64,000 nucleotides of DNA from Marinicella marina (GTDB taxonomy: Bacteria > Pseudomonadota > Gammaproteobacteria > Xanthomonadales > Marinicellaceae), in NCBI RefSeq assembly GCF_030065545.1, contig NZ_JASJNC010000002.1, forward strand, positions 248,001-312,000. Reading direction: 5' to 3'. Under the pieces are notes generated by a model. It made no database searches and was not told the origin of the DNA. It saw nothing but the letters and a program-made list of their open reading frames with translations. Below are positions 51,692 to 61,826 of this stretch, piece by piece (the stretch's first letter is position 1; each line of letters opens with the position of its first letter). Position numbers and translations under genes: made by a program.

Positions 51692-53513
51692 CGGAGACAG
51701 CCTTCAGATCTTGGCGTTCTTGCATGAATGAATCGATGATGCTTTTGGCAATCGGTGCTGCTGCTTTGGTGCCACTGGCGCCGTGCTCTGCCACCACGAC
51801 CACAGCAATTTCAGGTTGTTCAATCGGCGCAAATGCAATGAACAAAGCATGGTTCCGAAGGTGTTTTGGCAATTCATCATTCTTTTTGTAAATGTCTTCT
51901 TCGCTTTTACCAAAAACTTGTGAGGTACCACTTTTGCCTGCAATCAAATAGTCTTTTGCTCGGATTGCCCTGGCTGTGCCGTTGGGTGCGTTGATAACTG
52001 CAGTCATGCCATCATGCACCACTTGCCAATGCTGGGGTTTGAGATCAAAGGGCAAGGGTTTTTTAACGTAGGGTCTTTTGACCAAGTGTAATGGGTTGAC
52101 TTGTCCCTTTGATGCCAGAGTTGTTAGTGCTTGTGCCATTTGCACCGGTGTGATGACAAAATACCCTTGTCCGATGCCGGTGATGACGGTCTCTCCAGGG
52201 AACCAAATCATGTCACGATTGGCTCTTTTCCATGTCCTGGAAGGCAGGATGCCACGTTTTTCCCCAGCTATGTCAATGCCAGTTAATTGACCAAACTTGA
52301 ATGGCTGCAGAAAATCATGAATTTTATCGATGCCCAGCCGATAAGCCAAGTCGTAAAAAAACACATTAACTGACTCAGCCAATGAGTTTACCAGATCTAC
52401 TTTTCCATGTCCCCCTTGTTTCCAGTCATGGTAAGGTCTGTCTTGGTTAGGAATCTTGTAAGAGCCGCTTGAAATCATGGTGGATTCTGGCGTAATCAGT
52501 TGGTGGTACAAACCTGCCAAGGCGATGTATGGCTTGATGGTCGAGCCCGGTTCGTAGCCACCTTTAATGCTGCGATCGAACAAAGGTTTATCTGGTGATT
52601 GGGCCAATTTATCGTAATTCACTTGACTGATACCATTGATGAATTCATTGGTGTCGTAACCTGGCTTTGAAACCATCGCCAGAATTTCTCCGGTGTTAGG
52701 ATTGACTGCAATGGCTGCGCCGGTTTCTTCACCAAATGCTCGATAGGCTGCTTTTTGAAGTTGCATATCAATGGTTAAGTTGAGGTGAGTGCCATTGGTT
52801 GGAGGCGTAGATATTTTTTCGGACAGTTGTTTGCCTTGTGCGTTGATTTCTGTCACCAGCTGGCCAGGCGTGCCATGTAACTGTTGTTCGTAATATTTTT
52901 CCAGACCAGTTTTACCAAAGTAATCATCCTTGGCATAAATGCTGTGATCTTGCCGCGCAAACTCTGCCTCACTGATCTTGCCAACAAAACCAATCAAGTG
53001 TGACAGTTCCATGGGATAGAGGTACTTTCTGATCAGGTATGGCTCAATATTAAATCCTGGGAATTGATGTTTTTGTACCACAAAGCGCGAGACTTCGTGC
53101 TCTGTCAGTTTTGATTTTATGGTGATGGGTTTGAAAACTGGGTTGTATTTGAGTTGTGCTTGGATGGCTACAATGTCTTCATCATCCAATGACACCAGTT
53201 GTTTAAGTTGCTGCAGCTTGACCTCCAGCGCTTGGCTTTTTTCTGGCACCACTTGTAAGCGATAAGTGGTGATGTTTTCAGCCAACAACAAGCCGTTTCT
53301 GTCGTAGATCAGACCGCGTGTCGGATTGATTCTGGAAAATTTGATTTTGTTTTGTTCGGCTTGTTTGGTGTAGTTATCGTGTTGAATGACCTGCAAGTAA
53401 AAGTAACGACTCAGTAGCAAAGTAAACACCACCATGATCATGATCAGTGCAACAATGATACGCTCCGTGAACAGCTTTTTTTCTTGGAAGGGTTGTTTGA
53501 GTTGTCGTCCCAT
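51684..53513 (-). CDS. mrdA: Penicillin-binding protein 2
   Basis: This 609-aa transpeptidase has a single N-terminal membrane anchor (about 20-42), a pedestal domain (NPTRGLIYDRNGLLLAEN near 58), and a transpeptidase domain. The nucleophile is in GSTIKPYIALA near residue 320. SVN follows near 378, and the KSGTSQVFG motif lies near 538. It pairs with RodA in elongation. It begins one base after the mreD stop. Confidence 0.97.
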   Translation of the reverse strand: MGRQLKQPFQEKKLFTERIIVALIMIMVVFTLLLSRYFYLQVIQHDNYTKQAEQNKIKFSRINPTRGLIYDRNGLLLAENITTYRLQVVPEKSQALEVKLQQLKQLVSLDDEDIVAIQAQLKYNPVFKPITIKSKLTEHEVSRFVVQKHQFPGFNIEPYLIRKYLYPMELSHLIGFVGKISEAEFARQDHSIYAKDDYFGKTGLEKYYEQQLHGTPGQLVTEINAQGKQLSEKISTPPTNGTHLNLTIDMQLQKAAYRAFGEETGAAIAVNPNTGEILAMVSKPGYDTNEFINGISQVNYDKLAQSPDKPLFDRSIKGGYEPGSTIKPYIALAGLYHQLITPESTMISSGSYKIPNQDRPYHDWKQGGHGKVDLVNSLAESVNVFFYDLAYRLGIDKIHDFLQPFKFGQLTGIDIAGEKRGILPSRTWKRANRDMIWFPGETVITGIGQGYFVITPVQMAQALTTLASKGQVNPLHLVKRPYVKKPLPFDLKPQHWQVVHDGMTAVINAPNGTARAIRAKDYLIAGKSGTSQVFGKSEEDIYKKNDELPKHLRNHALFIAFAPIEQPEIAVVVVAEHGASGTKAAAPIAKSIIDSFMQERQDLKAVSDE

Positions 53514-54005
53514 TTAACTCAGCCTCATTGAGGTTTGGGTACGGTCCATCAAATACTTGAGCCAAGGCCAAATCAGTGCAGCTGTCAACAAGGGCAATAA
53601 ATCAATCAATTCAGGTTGGTAGCGATAGCTGACCCAGTCGATGGCTGCTCGAATCACGATGTCGTTGAACAACCAAACCAAAACCATCATCAACAACTGC
53701 CAAAAAGAAGTCATGCGTAATTTCTTCGCTGACTTGGTCACCAAAAATGACAAGGCCACCAGCGACATGCCGTGCTTACCTAATAAGGCGCCCATCAAAA
53801 CATCGAGCAACAAACCATAAGCAAACGCCACGTACATCACGCGACTGTTGGCTGCATTCAAGGACCAATAGGCAATCATCATCGCTGCCCAATGGGGTTG
53901 TAACAATGCCAGTGTTGGCGACCATGGCAAGAGGGTCAATAACACCCCTCCTAGCATCGATAAGTGCATAAATGTCGTGTTGTTGCTGGACCTCTTAGCC
54001 ATCAT
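53514..54005 (-). CDS. mreD: Rod-shape protein MreD
   Basis: This 163-aa membrane protein with five to six segments matches MreD in length and position. The ATG at 54005 (AAGG upstream) overlaps the end of mreC by 11 bp, so the longer in-frame extension is not needed. It is a scaffold component of the elongasome. Confidence 0.9.
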   Translation of the reverse strand: MMAKRSSNNTTFMHLSMLGGVLLTLLPWSPTLALLQPHWAAMMIAYWSLNAANSRVMYVAFAYGLLLDVLMGALLGKHGMSLVALSFLVTKSAKKLRMTSFWQLLMMVLVWLFNDIVIRAAIDWVSYRYQPELIDLLPLLTAALIWPWLKYLMDRTQTSMRLS

Positions 54006-54936
54006 TGTTGCCTTCTGAGTTGGTTTGATTGGCTGTGGTTGATGCTGTTCCAGCTTCAATCAACTGATCATTTACAGTGGCATCTTGTGGTGATGATGCA
54101 TCAATGACTGCAACTTGATCAGGCCAAACCAAAAATACTTCAGTTAAGCGGTTTAGTTGAGCAAAGGGGATGGCTTTGGCTGTTTTGAAGGTGCGTTCTG
54201 GGCTGACTGATACGTCATCCACCTCTGCCAACTGTAAGCCACGAGGAAAACGACCACCAAAACCCGAGGTGACCAACACATCGCCGCTTTCGATGTTGGC
54301 ACTGGTGGGTATTTCAGCCAAAAAAACATGATCGCCACGGCCATAAGCGATGGTACGCAAACCGGTCCGCAAGACTTCAACTGGAATGGCATGGCTGGTG
54401 TCTGTGATTAAGATGATGTGGGCAAAATCACGTCCCAGAACATCCACTTGTCCGATAACTCCAGCTAAATTCAACACAGCTTGGCCCACAAACAGCCCAT
54501 CTGAACTGCCTTGGTCAATGATGATTTGTTGTTTGTTTTGGGTTTGTGTGATGTTTGAAACGAATGCTACGCTGGTGGTTAACGGTGAGTTTTGACTGGC
54601 ATTCAGTAGTTCACGTAAGCGTTGATTTTCAGCTGAAAGAGAAATGTTTTGTTGTACTTTAAGTTCAGCATCCAATAGCCGTTCTTTTAAATCGTTATTT
54701 TCCTCAATCAATCGCGCTTGTCTGGATACAGCAATTTCAGCAATTTGGTAAAGCTCTTGTGGCCACTCCACAATTTTAATCAAGGGGATGGCAGCCAAGG
54801 ACAAGGTGTCACGGATGGGTTGAGCCACACGGTTGTTTTTATCCGAAATCATCAGCACCAAGCAGATGAATTCCAACATCAAAAATTTAAACAGGGGTGA
54901 ACGAGTTATCTTCTGGTTACTTTGTAAGTTATCCAT
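53995..54936 (-). CDS. mreC: Rod-shape protein MreC
   Basis: This 313-aa periplasmic scaffold has one N-terminal membrane segment (about 13-33), a coiled coil (NNDLKERLLDAELKVQQ near 80) and two beta domains with DQGSSDGLFVGQAVLN near 140 and VLVTSGFGGRFPRGLQLAEV near 217. It is coupled to mreD. Confidence 0.95.
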   Translation of the reverse strand: MDNLQSNQKITRSPLFKFLMLEFICLVLMISDKNNRVAQPIRDTLSLAAIPLIKIVEWPQELYQIAEIAVSRQARLIEENNDLKERLLDAELKVQQNISLSAENQRLRELLNASQNSPLTTSVAFVSNITQTQNKQQIIIDQGSSDGLFVGQAVLNLAGVIGQVDVLGRDFAHIILITDTSHAIPVEVLRTGLRTIAYGRGDHVFLAEIPTSANIESGDVLVTSGFGGRFPRGLQLAEVDDVSVSPERTFKTAKAIPFAQLNRLTEVFLVWPDQVAVIDASSPQDATVNDQLIEAGTASTTANQTNSEGNNDG

Positions 54937-54960
54937 TGAAAATAATCAAACCACAAGCTA

Positions 54961-56064
<1,104 letters not shown>

Positions 56065-56069
56065 TTACT

Positions 56070-56098
56070 TTGCTGTAAGCCAATCTGCGAATTATATA
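56070..56098 (+). promoter_or_regulatory. Candidate promoter of gatCAB
   Basis: TTGCTG and TATATA are separated by 17 bp. If used, the start of transcription would be only about 10 bp before the gatC ATG, giving a nearly leaderless mRNA. No ribosome site precedes that ATG, which agrees. It is a pattern call only. Confidence 0.35.
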
Positions 56099-56115
56099 TG
56101 AATCCGGCTAGTTAA

Positions 56116-56403
56116 ATGTCAATTAATCGTAAAGAATTAGAAGAAATTGCCACCTTGGCACAATTGGATATTCCTGAGCAGCAGCTCGGAGAAATTACTG
56201 CATCATTGAATCAGGTGATGGCCATGATCGAACACATCAATGAGGCCGACACAGCGGCTGTAAAACCGATGGGTACACCGCATGAAGCACAACAACTGAT
56301 CAGACCCGATGCGGTTACCGACTGCAGCCACAAGAAAGACCTGTTGGCATTGTCGGCACATGCCGATGAAGACCATTATTTGGTCCCCAAGGTCATCGAG
56401 TGA
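56116..56403 (+). CDS. gatC: Aspartyl/glutamyl-tRNA amidotransferase subunit C
   Basis: This 95-aa subunit stabilises GatA. It has the usual opening (NRKELEEIATLAQLDIPE) and the middle HINEADTAAVKPMGTP region near residue 38. It is first in gatCAB. Confidence 0.95.
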   Translation: MSINRKELEEIATLAQLDIPEQQLGEITASLNQVMAMIEHINEADTAAVKPMGTPHEAQQLIRPDAVTDCSHKKDLLALSAHADEDHYLVPKVIE

Positions 56404-56424
56404 GTTTATTGAGGAATTCAAACC

Positions 56425-57870
56425 ATGATTAATTTGAGTATCAGAGCCCTCTCTGAGTTGTTGCAACAAAAACAAATCAGCATCCAAGAACTCTGTGGTG
56501 TCTATCACGACCGCTGCCAGTCTTTTAATGTCAACACCAATGCGTTGATTTCAATCTGTGCAGAGCTCAGTGCTGCTGAACTGCTGCAAGCCCAACAACA
56601 ATTGGATGCCGGTGAGTTATTGGCTGGTGTGCCATTGGTCCACAAGGATTTGTTTTGTACCCAGGGTATAAAAACCACTTGTGGCTCCAATATGTTGGCG
56701 GATTTTAAGCCGCCTTATGATGCCACCGCAGTCACTCAGTTGGCTGCTGCAGGTATGGTCAATTTGGGCAAAGCCAACATGGATGAGTTTGCCATGGGTT
56801 CATCCAATGAGCATTCGGCATTTGGCGTGGTTAAAAATCCATGGGATTCGCAACGGGTACCCGGTGGCTCATCGGGTGGTTCTGCAGCCGCAGTGGCTGC
56901 ACGCATGGTGCCAGTGGCTACTGGCACTGATACCGGTGGCTCAATCAGGCAGCCTGCTGCTTTTTGCGGCATCACCGGCATCAAGCCCAGTTATGGCAGG
57001 GTTTCCAGACATGGTATGGTGGCTTTTGCATCCTCCCTTGATCAAGCGGGCGTGCTGGCAGTCTCAGCCGATGATTGTGGTTTGGTGTTGTCACAAATGT
57101 GCGGTCACGATCCCTTGGATTCCACTTCATTAAAAACCTCAACGTGGCAATGGGACAAGCCTAAAGACAGCAACATGCAAGGCTTGCGGGTAGGTGTCCC
57201 CCATGCTTGGATCGATGCGCTACAAGATGAGGGCATCAAAAATAAAACCACCGAGGCCATCGAGTATTTCAAACAACAAGGCGCCAGTATTATTGACATA
57301 GAGCTGCCTCACGCCGATTTGGCGGTATCCGCCTATTATGTGCTGGCACCAGCTGAATGTTCGTCTAATTTGTCACGTTTTGATGGGGTGCGTTTTGGTC
57401 ATCAAACCAACGCGGCTGAAAATTTAGAAGCCCTTTATCGAAAAAGTCGCAGCGAAGGTTTTGGCGAGGAAGTCAAAAAACGCATCATGATTGGGGCGTG
57501 GGCACTATCGGCTGGTTATTATGATGCCTATTACCTCAAAGCACAAAAGGTCAGAAGGCTAATCAGTGAGGATTTCAATAAGGCGTTTGAATCGGTTGAT
57601 GTGATTGCCTCTCCGGTCTCGCCAGAATTGCCGTTTAAGTTGGGCGAAAAAGCCGATGGCGTTAGTATGTACGAGGCTGATAAATTCACCATCCCAGCAT
57701 CGCTGGCGGGTTTGCCTTGTCTGTCTATGCCAATTGGTTTCACTGCGGGGCTGCCTGTGGGTTTGCAATTGATTGGTAGGTACTTCGATGAGCAGAATAT
57801 TTTGGCTTTGGCCGATAAATACCAACTAGACCACGACCACCACATGCAAATTCCGGAGGCATTCTTATGA
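56425..57870 (+). CDS. gatA: Aspartyl/glutamyl-tRNA amidotransferase subunit A
   Basis: This 481-aa amidase supplies ammonia for transamidation of mischarged tRNAs. The Ser-cisSer-Lys triad is visible: Lys in VPLVHKDLF near residue 75, and the serines in GGSSGGSAAAVAARM near 149 and DTGGSIRQPAAFCG near 172. It overlaps gatB by 4 bp. It implies that Asn-tRNA or Gln-tRNA, or both, are made indirectly in this organism. Confidence 0.97.
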   Translation: MINLSIRALSELLQQKQISIQELCGVYHDRCQSFNVNTNALISICAELSAAELLQAQQQLDAGELLAGVPLVHKDLFCTQGIKTTCGSNMLADFKPPYDATAVTQLAAAGMVNLGKANMDEFAMGSSNEHSAFGVVKNPWDSQRVPGGSSGGSAAAVAARMVPVATGTDTGGSIRQPAAFCGITGIKPSYGRVSRHGMVAFASSLDQAGVLAVSADDCGLVLSQMCGHDPLDSTSLKTSTWQWDKPKDSNMQGLRVGVPHAWIDALQDEGIKNKTTEAIEYFKQQGASIIDIELPHADLAVSAYYVLAPAECSSNLSRFDGVRFGHQTNAAENLEALYRKSRSEGFGEEVKKRIMIGAWALSAGYYDAYYLKAQKVRRLISEDFNKAFESVDVIASPVSPELPFKLGEKADGVSMYEADKFTIPASLAGLPCLSMPIGFTAGLPVGLQLIGRYFDEQNILALADKYQLDHDHHMQIPEAFL

Positions 57871-59312
57871 GTATCTGGGACCGCTGGGAAATGGTCATAG
57901 GATTGGAAATCCATGTGCGCTTGGCCACGAACAGTAAATTGTTTTCAGGCATGAAAGCCAGTTATGGTGCATCGCCAAACTCTCAAGTCAGTTTTTTGGA
58001 TGCAGGCCTGCCGGGGACTTTGCCGGTGATCAATCAAAAGGCCCTGGAATACGCCATCAGATTTGGTTTGGCTGTCGATGCAGAGATACCACCAGTAACG
58101 GTGTTTGCGAGGAAAAACTATTTTTATCCTGATTTACCCAAAGGTTACCAAATCAGTCAGATGGATGATCCGATCGTTGGTAAAGGTCACATTGTGATCA
58201 AAACCGATGAAGGTGAAAAAACCGTGGAAATCACTCGAGCCCACTTGGAAGAAGATGCCGGTAAATCAATCCATGATAAATACGACCGCTACTCGGCCAT
58301 AGACTTGAATCGAGCAGGTACCCCATTGATCGAAGTTGTTTCTGAACCACAAATGTCGAATGCCAAAGAGGCGGTGGCATACATGCGGGAAATCTATACC
58401 CGGGTTACCCATTTAGGTATATGTGATGGTAACTTACAAGAAGGTTCGTTTCGCTGTGATGCCAATGTTTCAGTGCGACCTAAAGGACAAAAAGAACTGG
58501 GTACGCGAGCCGAAATTAAAAACCTCAATTCATTCAGGTTTATTGAAAAAGCCATCAATCATGAGGCCAAACGACAAATTAAACTGTTAGAGGCGGGTGA
58601 GAAAATAATTCAAGAAACGCGGCTGTATGATGCAGATAAAGATCAAACGCGGTCCATGCGCAGCAAAGAAAACGCCAATGATTACCGCTATTTTCCCGAT
58701 CCAGATCAACTGCCCATAGCCATCACTGATGCGATGATTGAGGCACAACGTGAACATTTGCCAGAGTTTCCAGAACAAAAAATTCAACGTTATATCAATG
58801 TGCTGAAAGTCAAAGCTGATGATGCAGCAATCATCGCCAATGACATCCAAATGGCTGCTTTTTTTGAGGCCGCAGATGCCCAATCCAAAGCAGATGCAGA
58901 TTTAAACGCCAAATTTTTGTTGGGTGAGTTCAGCGCTTTACTCAATGCAAAGGGTGAAAGCATAACCACATCGAAAATAGATGTGGTATCGTATGCCGGT
59001 CTGTTGGATGTAGTGGCAGCAGGTGGCATTTCGAGAAAAGTGGCCAAAACAGTGCTCGAGGACATGTGGGACAGTGGTGAGGCAGCTGCTGCCATCATCA
59101 AGGCCAAAGGCTTAGGACAAATTTCAGATTCATCGGCTTTGAATGAATTAATCAATCAAGTGATTGCCGATAACCCCAGTCAAGTTGCCGATTATCGTGC
59201 TGGTAATGAAAAAATGTTCAACTATTTCATTGGACAAATCATGAAAAAAACCAAGGGCCAGGCCAACCCGGTCCAAACCAAACAATTGTTAGAGGAATTA
59301 TTAAATGAGTAG
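57867..59312 (+). CDS. gatB: Aspartyl/glutamyl-tRNA amidotransferase subunit B
   Basis: This 481-aa kinase-transamidase subunit activates the mischarged residue with ATP. It begins with the conserved EMVIGLEIHVRL and contains FYPDLPKGYQISQ near residue 90 and a C-terminal YqeY-like tail domain (about 330-481). It overlaps the next gene by 8 bp. Confidence 0.97.
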   Translation: MSIWDRWEMVIGLEIHVRLATNSKLFSGMKASYGASPNSQVSFLDAGLPGTLPVINQKALEYAIRFGLAVDAEIPPVTVFARKNYFYPDLPKGYQISQMDDPIVGKGHIVIKTDEGEKTVEITRAHLEEDAGKSIHDKYDRYSAIDLNRAGTPLIEVVSEPQMSNAKEAVAYMREIYTRVTHLGICDGNLQEGSFRCDANVSVRPKGQKELGTRAEIKNLNSFRFIEKAINHEAKRQIKLLEAGEKIIQETRLYDADKDQTRSMRSKENANDYRYFPDPDQLPIAITDAMIEAQREHLPEFPEQKIQRYINVLKVKADDAAIIANDIQMAAFFEAADAQSKADADLNAKFLLGEFSALLNAKGESITTSKIDVVSYAGLLDVVAAGGISRKVAKTVLEDMWDSGEAAAAIIKAKGLGQISDSSALNELINQVIADNPSQVADYRAGNEKMFNYFIGQIMKKTKGQANPVQTKQLLEELLNE

Positions 59313-60240
59313 AGCGTTAATTTGTGGGTCTTTGGCCTTCGATAACATCATGGTCTTTGAAGATGAGTTTGCCAAGCACATCTTGCCTGAACAAATCCAC
59401 AAACTGAACATTTCGTTTATGGTTCCCACTTTGAGCCGTGTATTTGGTGGCGTGGCAGGTAACATTGCTTATAATTTAAAGATGATCGGTGGTAAGCCAG
59501 TCCCTATGGGGGTGGTGGGTAGTGATTTTGATGTTTATTACCAGCGTTTGAAAGGCTTGGGAATTTCGCTTGAAGCAGTGAAAACCAAAGAAGGGCATTT
59601 CACGCCACAAGCCTATATCACCACCGATATGAAAAACAACCAAATCACGGCATTCCATCCGGGCGCCATGAATTTTTCACATGAGAACCATGTCAAGGAT
59701 TATGAAGACATCGAAATTGGCATTGTGGGACCAGACGGCCGTGATGGCATGATACAGCATGCGCAGGAATTTGCTGATTTAAATATCCCTTTCATTTTTG
59801 ATCCAGGTCAGGCCATGCCTTTGTTCGATGGTGATGATTTGAGACAGTTTATTGACCAAGCCACTTGGATGGCGGTGAATGATTATGAATACGAGCTGGT
59901 GCACGATCGCACTGGTATGGATGCCAAAGAAATTTCCAGTCACTTGGATGCATTGATTGTGACCCGTGGTGAGAAAGGTTCTGAGATTTACGCCGATGGT
60001 ACCATGTATCACATACCAGTGGTTAAAGCCGAAAAAGTGGTCGACCCAACGGGATGTGGTGATGCCTATCGTGCTGGCTTGTTGTATGGTCTGACCAGTG
60101 GTCTGGACTTTCAAACCACAGGTCGCATTGCGTCACTATTGGGCAGCATCAAAATAGCCACTGCAGGCACGCAAAACCATTACATTTCGAAAAAAGACTT
60201 CAGACAAAAATTCTTAGATGAGTTTGGTTACGCTTTTTAA
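59305..60240 (+). CDS. PfkB-family kinase, adenosine-kinase-like
   Basis: This 311-aa ribokinase-fold enzyme has an N-terminal GGVAGNIAYNLKMIGG substrate-binding motif near residue 48. The C-terminal signature VDPTGCGDAYRAG near 248 has Cys in place of the usual Ala (GAGD), with the catalytic Asp present. It resembles adenosine kinase-like and sugar kinase proteins. The substrate is not determined. It is the last gene of the gatCAB operon before a strong terminator. Confidence 0.85.
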   Translation: MSRALICGSLAFDNIMVFEDEFAKHILPEQIHKLNISFMVPTLSRVFGGVAGNIAYNLKMIGGKPVPMGVVGSDFDVYYQRLKGLGISLEAVKTKEGHFTPQAYITTDMKNNQITAFHPGAMNFSHENHVKDYEDIEIGIVGPDGRDGMIQHAQEFADLNIPFIFDPGQAMPLFDGDDLRQFIDQATWMAVNDYEYELVHDRTGMDAKEISSHLDALIVTRGEKGSEIYADGTMYHIPVVKAEKVVDPTGCGDAYRAGLLYGLTSGLDFQTTGRIASLLGSIKIATAGTQNHYISKKDFRQKFLDEFGYAF

Positions 60241-60263
60241 ACATCAACTTTCATGAAGAAATA

Positions 60264-60296
60264 AAAGCCTGCGCTGTTGTGTGGGCTTTTTTTTTG
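60264..60296 (+). terminator. Terminator of the gatCAB-kinase operon
   Basis: An 11-bp stem with wobble pairs (AAAGCCTGCGC / GTGTGGGCTTT) around a TGTT loop is followed by an unbroken T run to about 60296. Confidence 0.92.
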
Positions 60297-60376
60297 GCCA
60301 AAGGGCAGCATGAAATTTCTTGAGTAAATTTCATTTTTTTGAAACAATAGAGGCAGTTTAAAAATTATATATCATC

Positions 60377-60853
60377 ATGATTGATCGAGATGGTTTCAGG
60401 CCCAATGTGGGCATCATCTTGCTCGACAATGAAGGTCAAGTGTTTTGGGCCAAGCGAACCAGAGGCAATGGTTGGCAGTTTCCACAGGGGGGTGTCAATA
60501 AAGACGAATCCCCGGAAGAGGCCATGTTCAGGGAATTATATGAAGAAGTGGGGTTGAAACCTCACCACGTGGATGTATTGGGCTCAACGCCTGGTTGGTT
60601 GAAATATCACCTGCCTAAAAAATTCCACAAACGAGACTCAGATCCATCATTTGTTGGGCAAAAGCAAGTCTATTACTTGCTCAAGTTATTAGAAGACGAA
60701 TCCAAAGTGGATTTTAACAAGACCCCCAAGCCCGAGTTTGAAGACTATCGATGGGTCAATTTCTGGTACCCGGCTGAAAATGTCATACATTTCAAAAAAG
60801 GTGTATACAAGCGGGCCCTGAAACACCTAGAGTTTCTTACCAAGAACCTATGA
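60377..60853 (+). CDS. rppH: RNA pyrophosphohydrolase RppH
   Basis: This 158-aa Nudix enzyme starts mRNA decay by removing pyrophosphate from 5' ends. It begins MIDRDGFRPNVGIIL and has the Nudix box GGVNKDESPEEAMFRELYEE near residue 37, matching RppH. The stop overlaps the next gene by ATGA. Confidence 0.95.
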   Translation: MIDRDGFRPNVGIILLDNEGQVFWAKRTRGNGWQFPQGGVNKDESPEEAMFRELYEEVGLKPHHVDVLGSTPGWLKYHLPKKFHKRDSDPSFVGQKQVYYLLKLLEDESKVDFNKTPKPEFEDYRWVNFWYPAENVIHFKKGVYKRALKHLEFLTKNL

Positions 60854-61737
60854 GTATTGCGGTCATTATCACAGACCGCAATACCGATGAATTGTGCCAG
60901 CTGCTGGCATCTCAATTACCTGAGGTGCAGATCCAACAATGGCCAGATATTCCCCACCCTGAAACCGTTGAATTGGCAGTTTTATGGGACCACCCTGCAG
61001 GCATCACTCAGCACATGCCCAAGCTCAAAGCAGTCATTTCTATGGGTGCCGGTATGGATCACATCGAACAAGATCAACATGTATCTGGTCATATCAAACA
61101 AGCGCGTATAGTCACACCGGCTTTACAACAAAACATGGCACAGTATGTGTTGCAACACGTCTTGGCTTTTCACCGCCATGGGCAAGCGTACCGCATCCAG
61201 CAGTCAAATCAACAATGGCAAGTCCTTGAAAAAAATCAACCGATGCCTGTGATTGGGTTTTTGGGTTTGGGTGCTCTGGGTGCATTTGTGGCCGATAGGT
61301 GTGTCGATTTGGGCTTTAAAACAATCGCTTGGACACAACAACAAAAACACCCTGAACATCCATGTTTTCATGGTGCTGAGGGTTTGCAAAAAGTTTGTGA
61401 GGGCAGTGATTACTTGGTTGTTTTACTACCTTTAAATCCACAAACCAAACACATCATCAACCGCGAGTTGCTCTCTTGGTGTGGTCAAAACCTGGTGTTA
61501 ATTAATGTGGCCCGTGGTGCTCATGTCGATGAGGCTGCGCTGTTACAGATACTGGATTCAGGCGGCATTAAAGCCGCCGTATTGGACGTGTTTCAGCAGG
61601 AACCGCTGCCAGCTGAACACCCCTTTTGGCAGCACCCCAAGATCACCATTACCCCACATTCATCATCACGTTCTGATGTCATGCAGACTGCCCAGCAAGT
61701 GGTGGGCTATTATCGTGGCCTGATGAAACAATCCTGA
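60850..61737 (+). CDS. ghrA: D-2-hydroxyacid dehydrogenase, GhrA-like
   Basis: This 295-aa NAD(P)H-dependent reductase has the Rossmann motif GFLGLGALGAFV near residue 136, the catalytic Arg in NVARGAHVDE near 219, Glu in FQQEPLPAEHPF near 248, and His in ITPHSSSRS near 270. The layout matches glyoxylate/hydroxypyruvate reductase A. It is coupled to rppH by a 4-bp overlap. The substrate preference is not visible in the sequence. Confidence 0.85.
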   Translation: MSIAVIITDRNTDELCQLLASQLPEVQIQQWPDIPHPETVELAVLWDHPAGITQHMPKLKAVISMGAGMDHIEQDQHVSGHIKQARIVTPALQQNMAQYVLQHVLAFHRHGQAYRIQQSNQQWQVLEKNQPMPVIGFLGLGALGAFVADRCVDLGFKTIAWTQQQKHPEHPCFHGAEGLQKVCEGSDYLVVLLPLNPQTKHIINRELLSWCGQNLVLINVARGAHVDEAALLQILDSGGIKAAVLDVFQQEPLPAEHPFWQHPKITITPHSSSRSDVMQTAQQVVGYYRGLMKQS

Positions 61738-61811
61738 CCCTATCAAGCGAATCATTGAATGACTCAAATCCGACAATCACTTTTTTGCTTTGAATTCTTT
61801 GGTTTCTATTT

Positions 61812-61826
61812 CATACTATTAGTATG
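61812..61826. promoter_or_regulatory. Palindrome covering the LRR-gene start codon
   Basis: CATACT-att-AGTATG is a perfect 15-bp palindrome whose right arm includes the ATG of the LRR gene. It could be an operator or a weak mRNA hairpin that hides the start codon. There is no Shine-Dalgarno nearby. Confidence 0.4.
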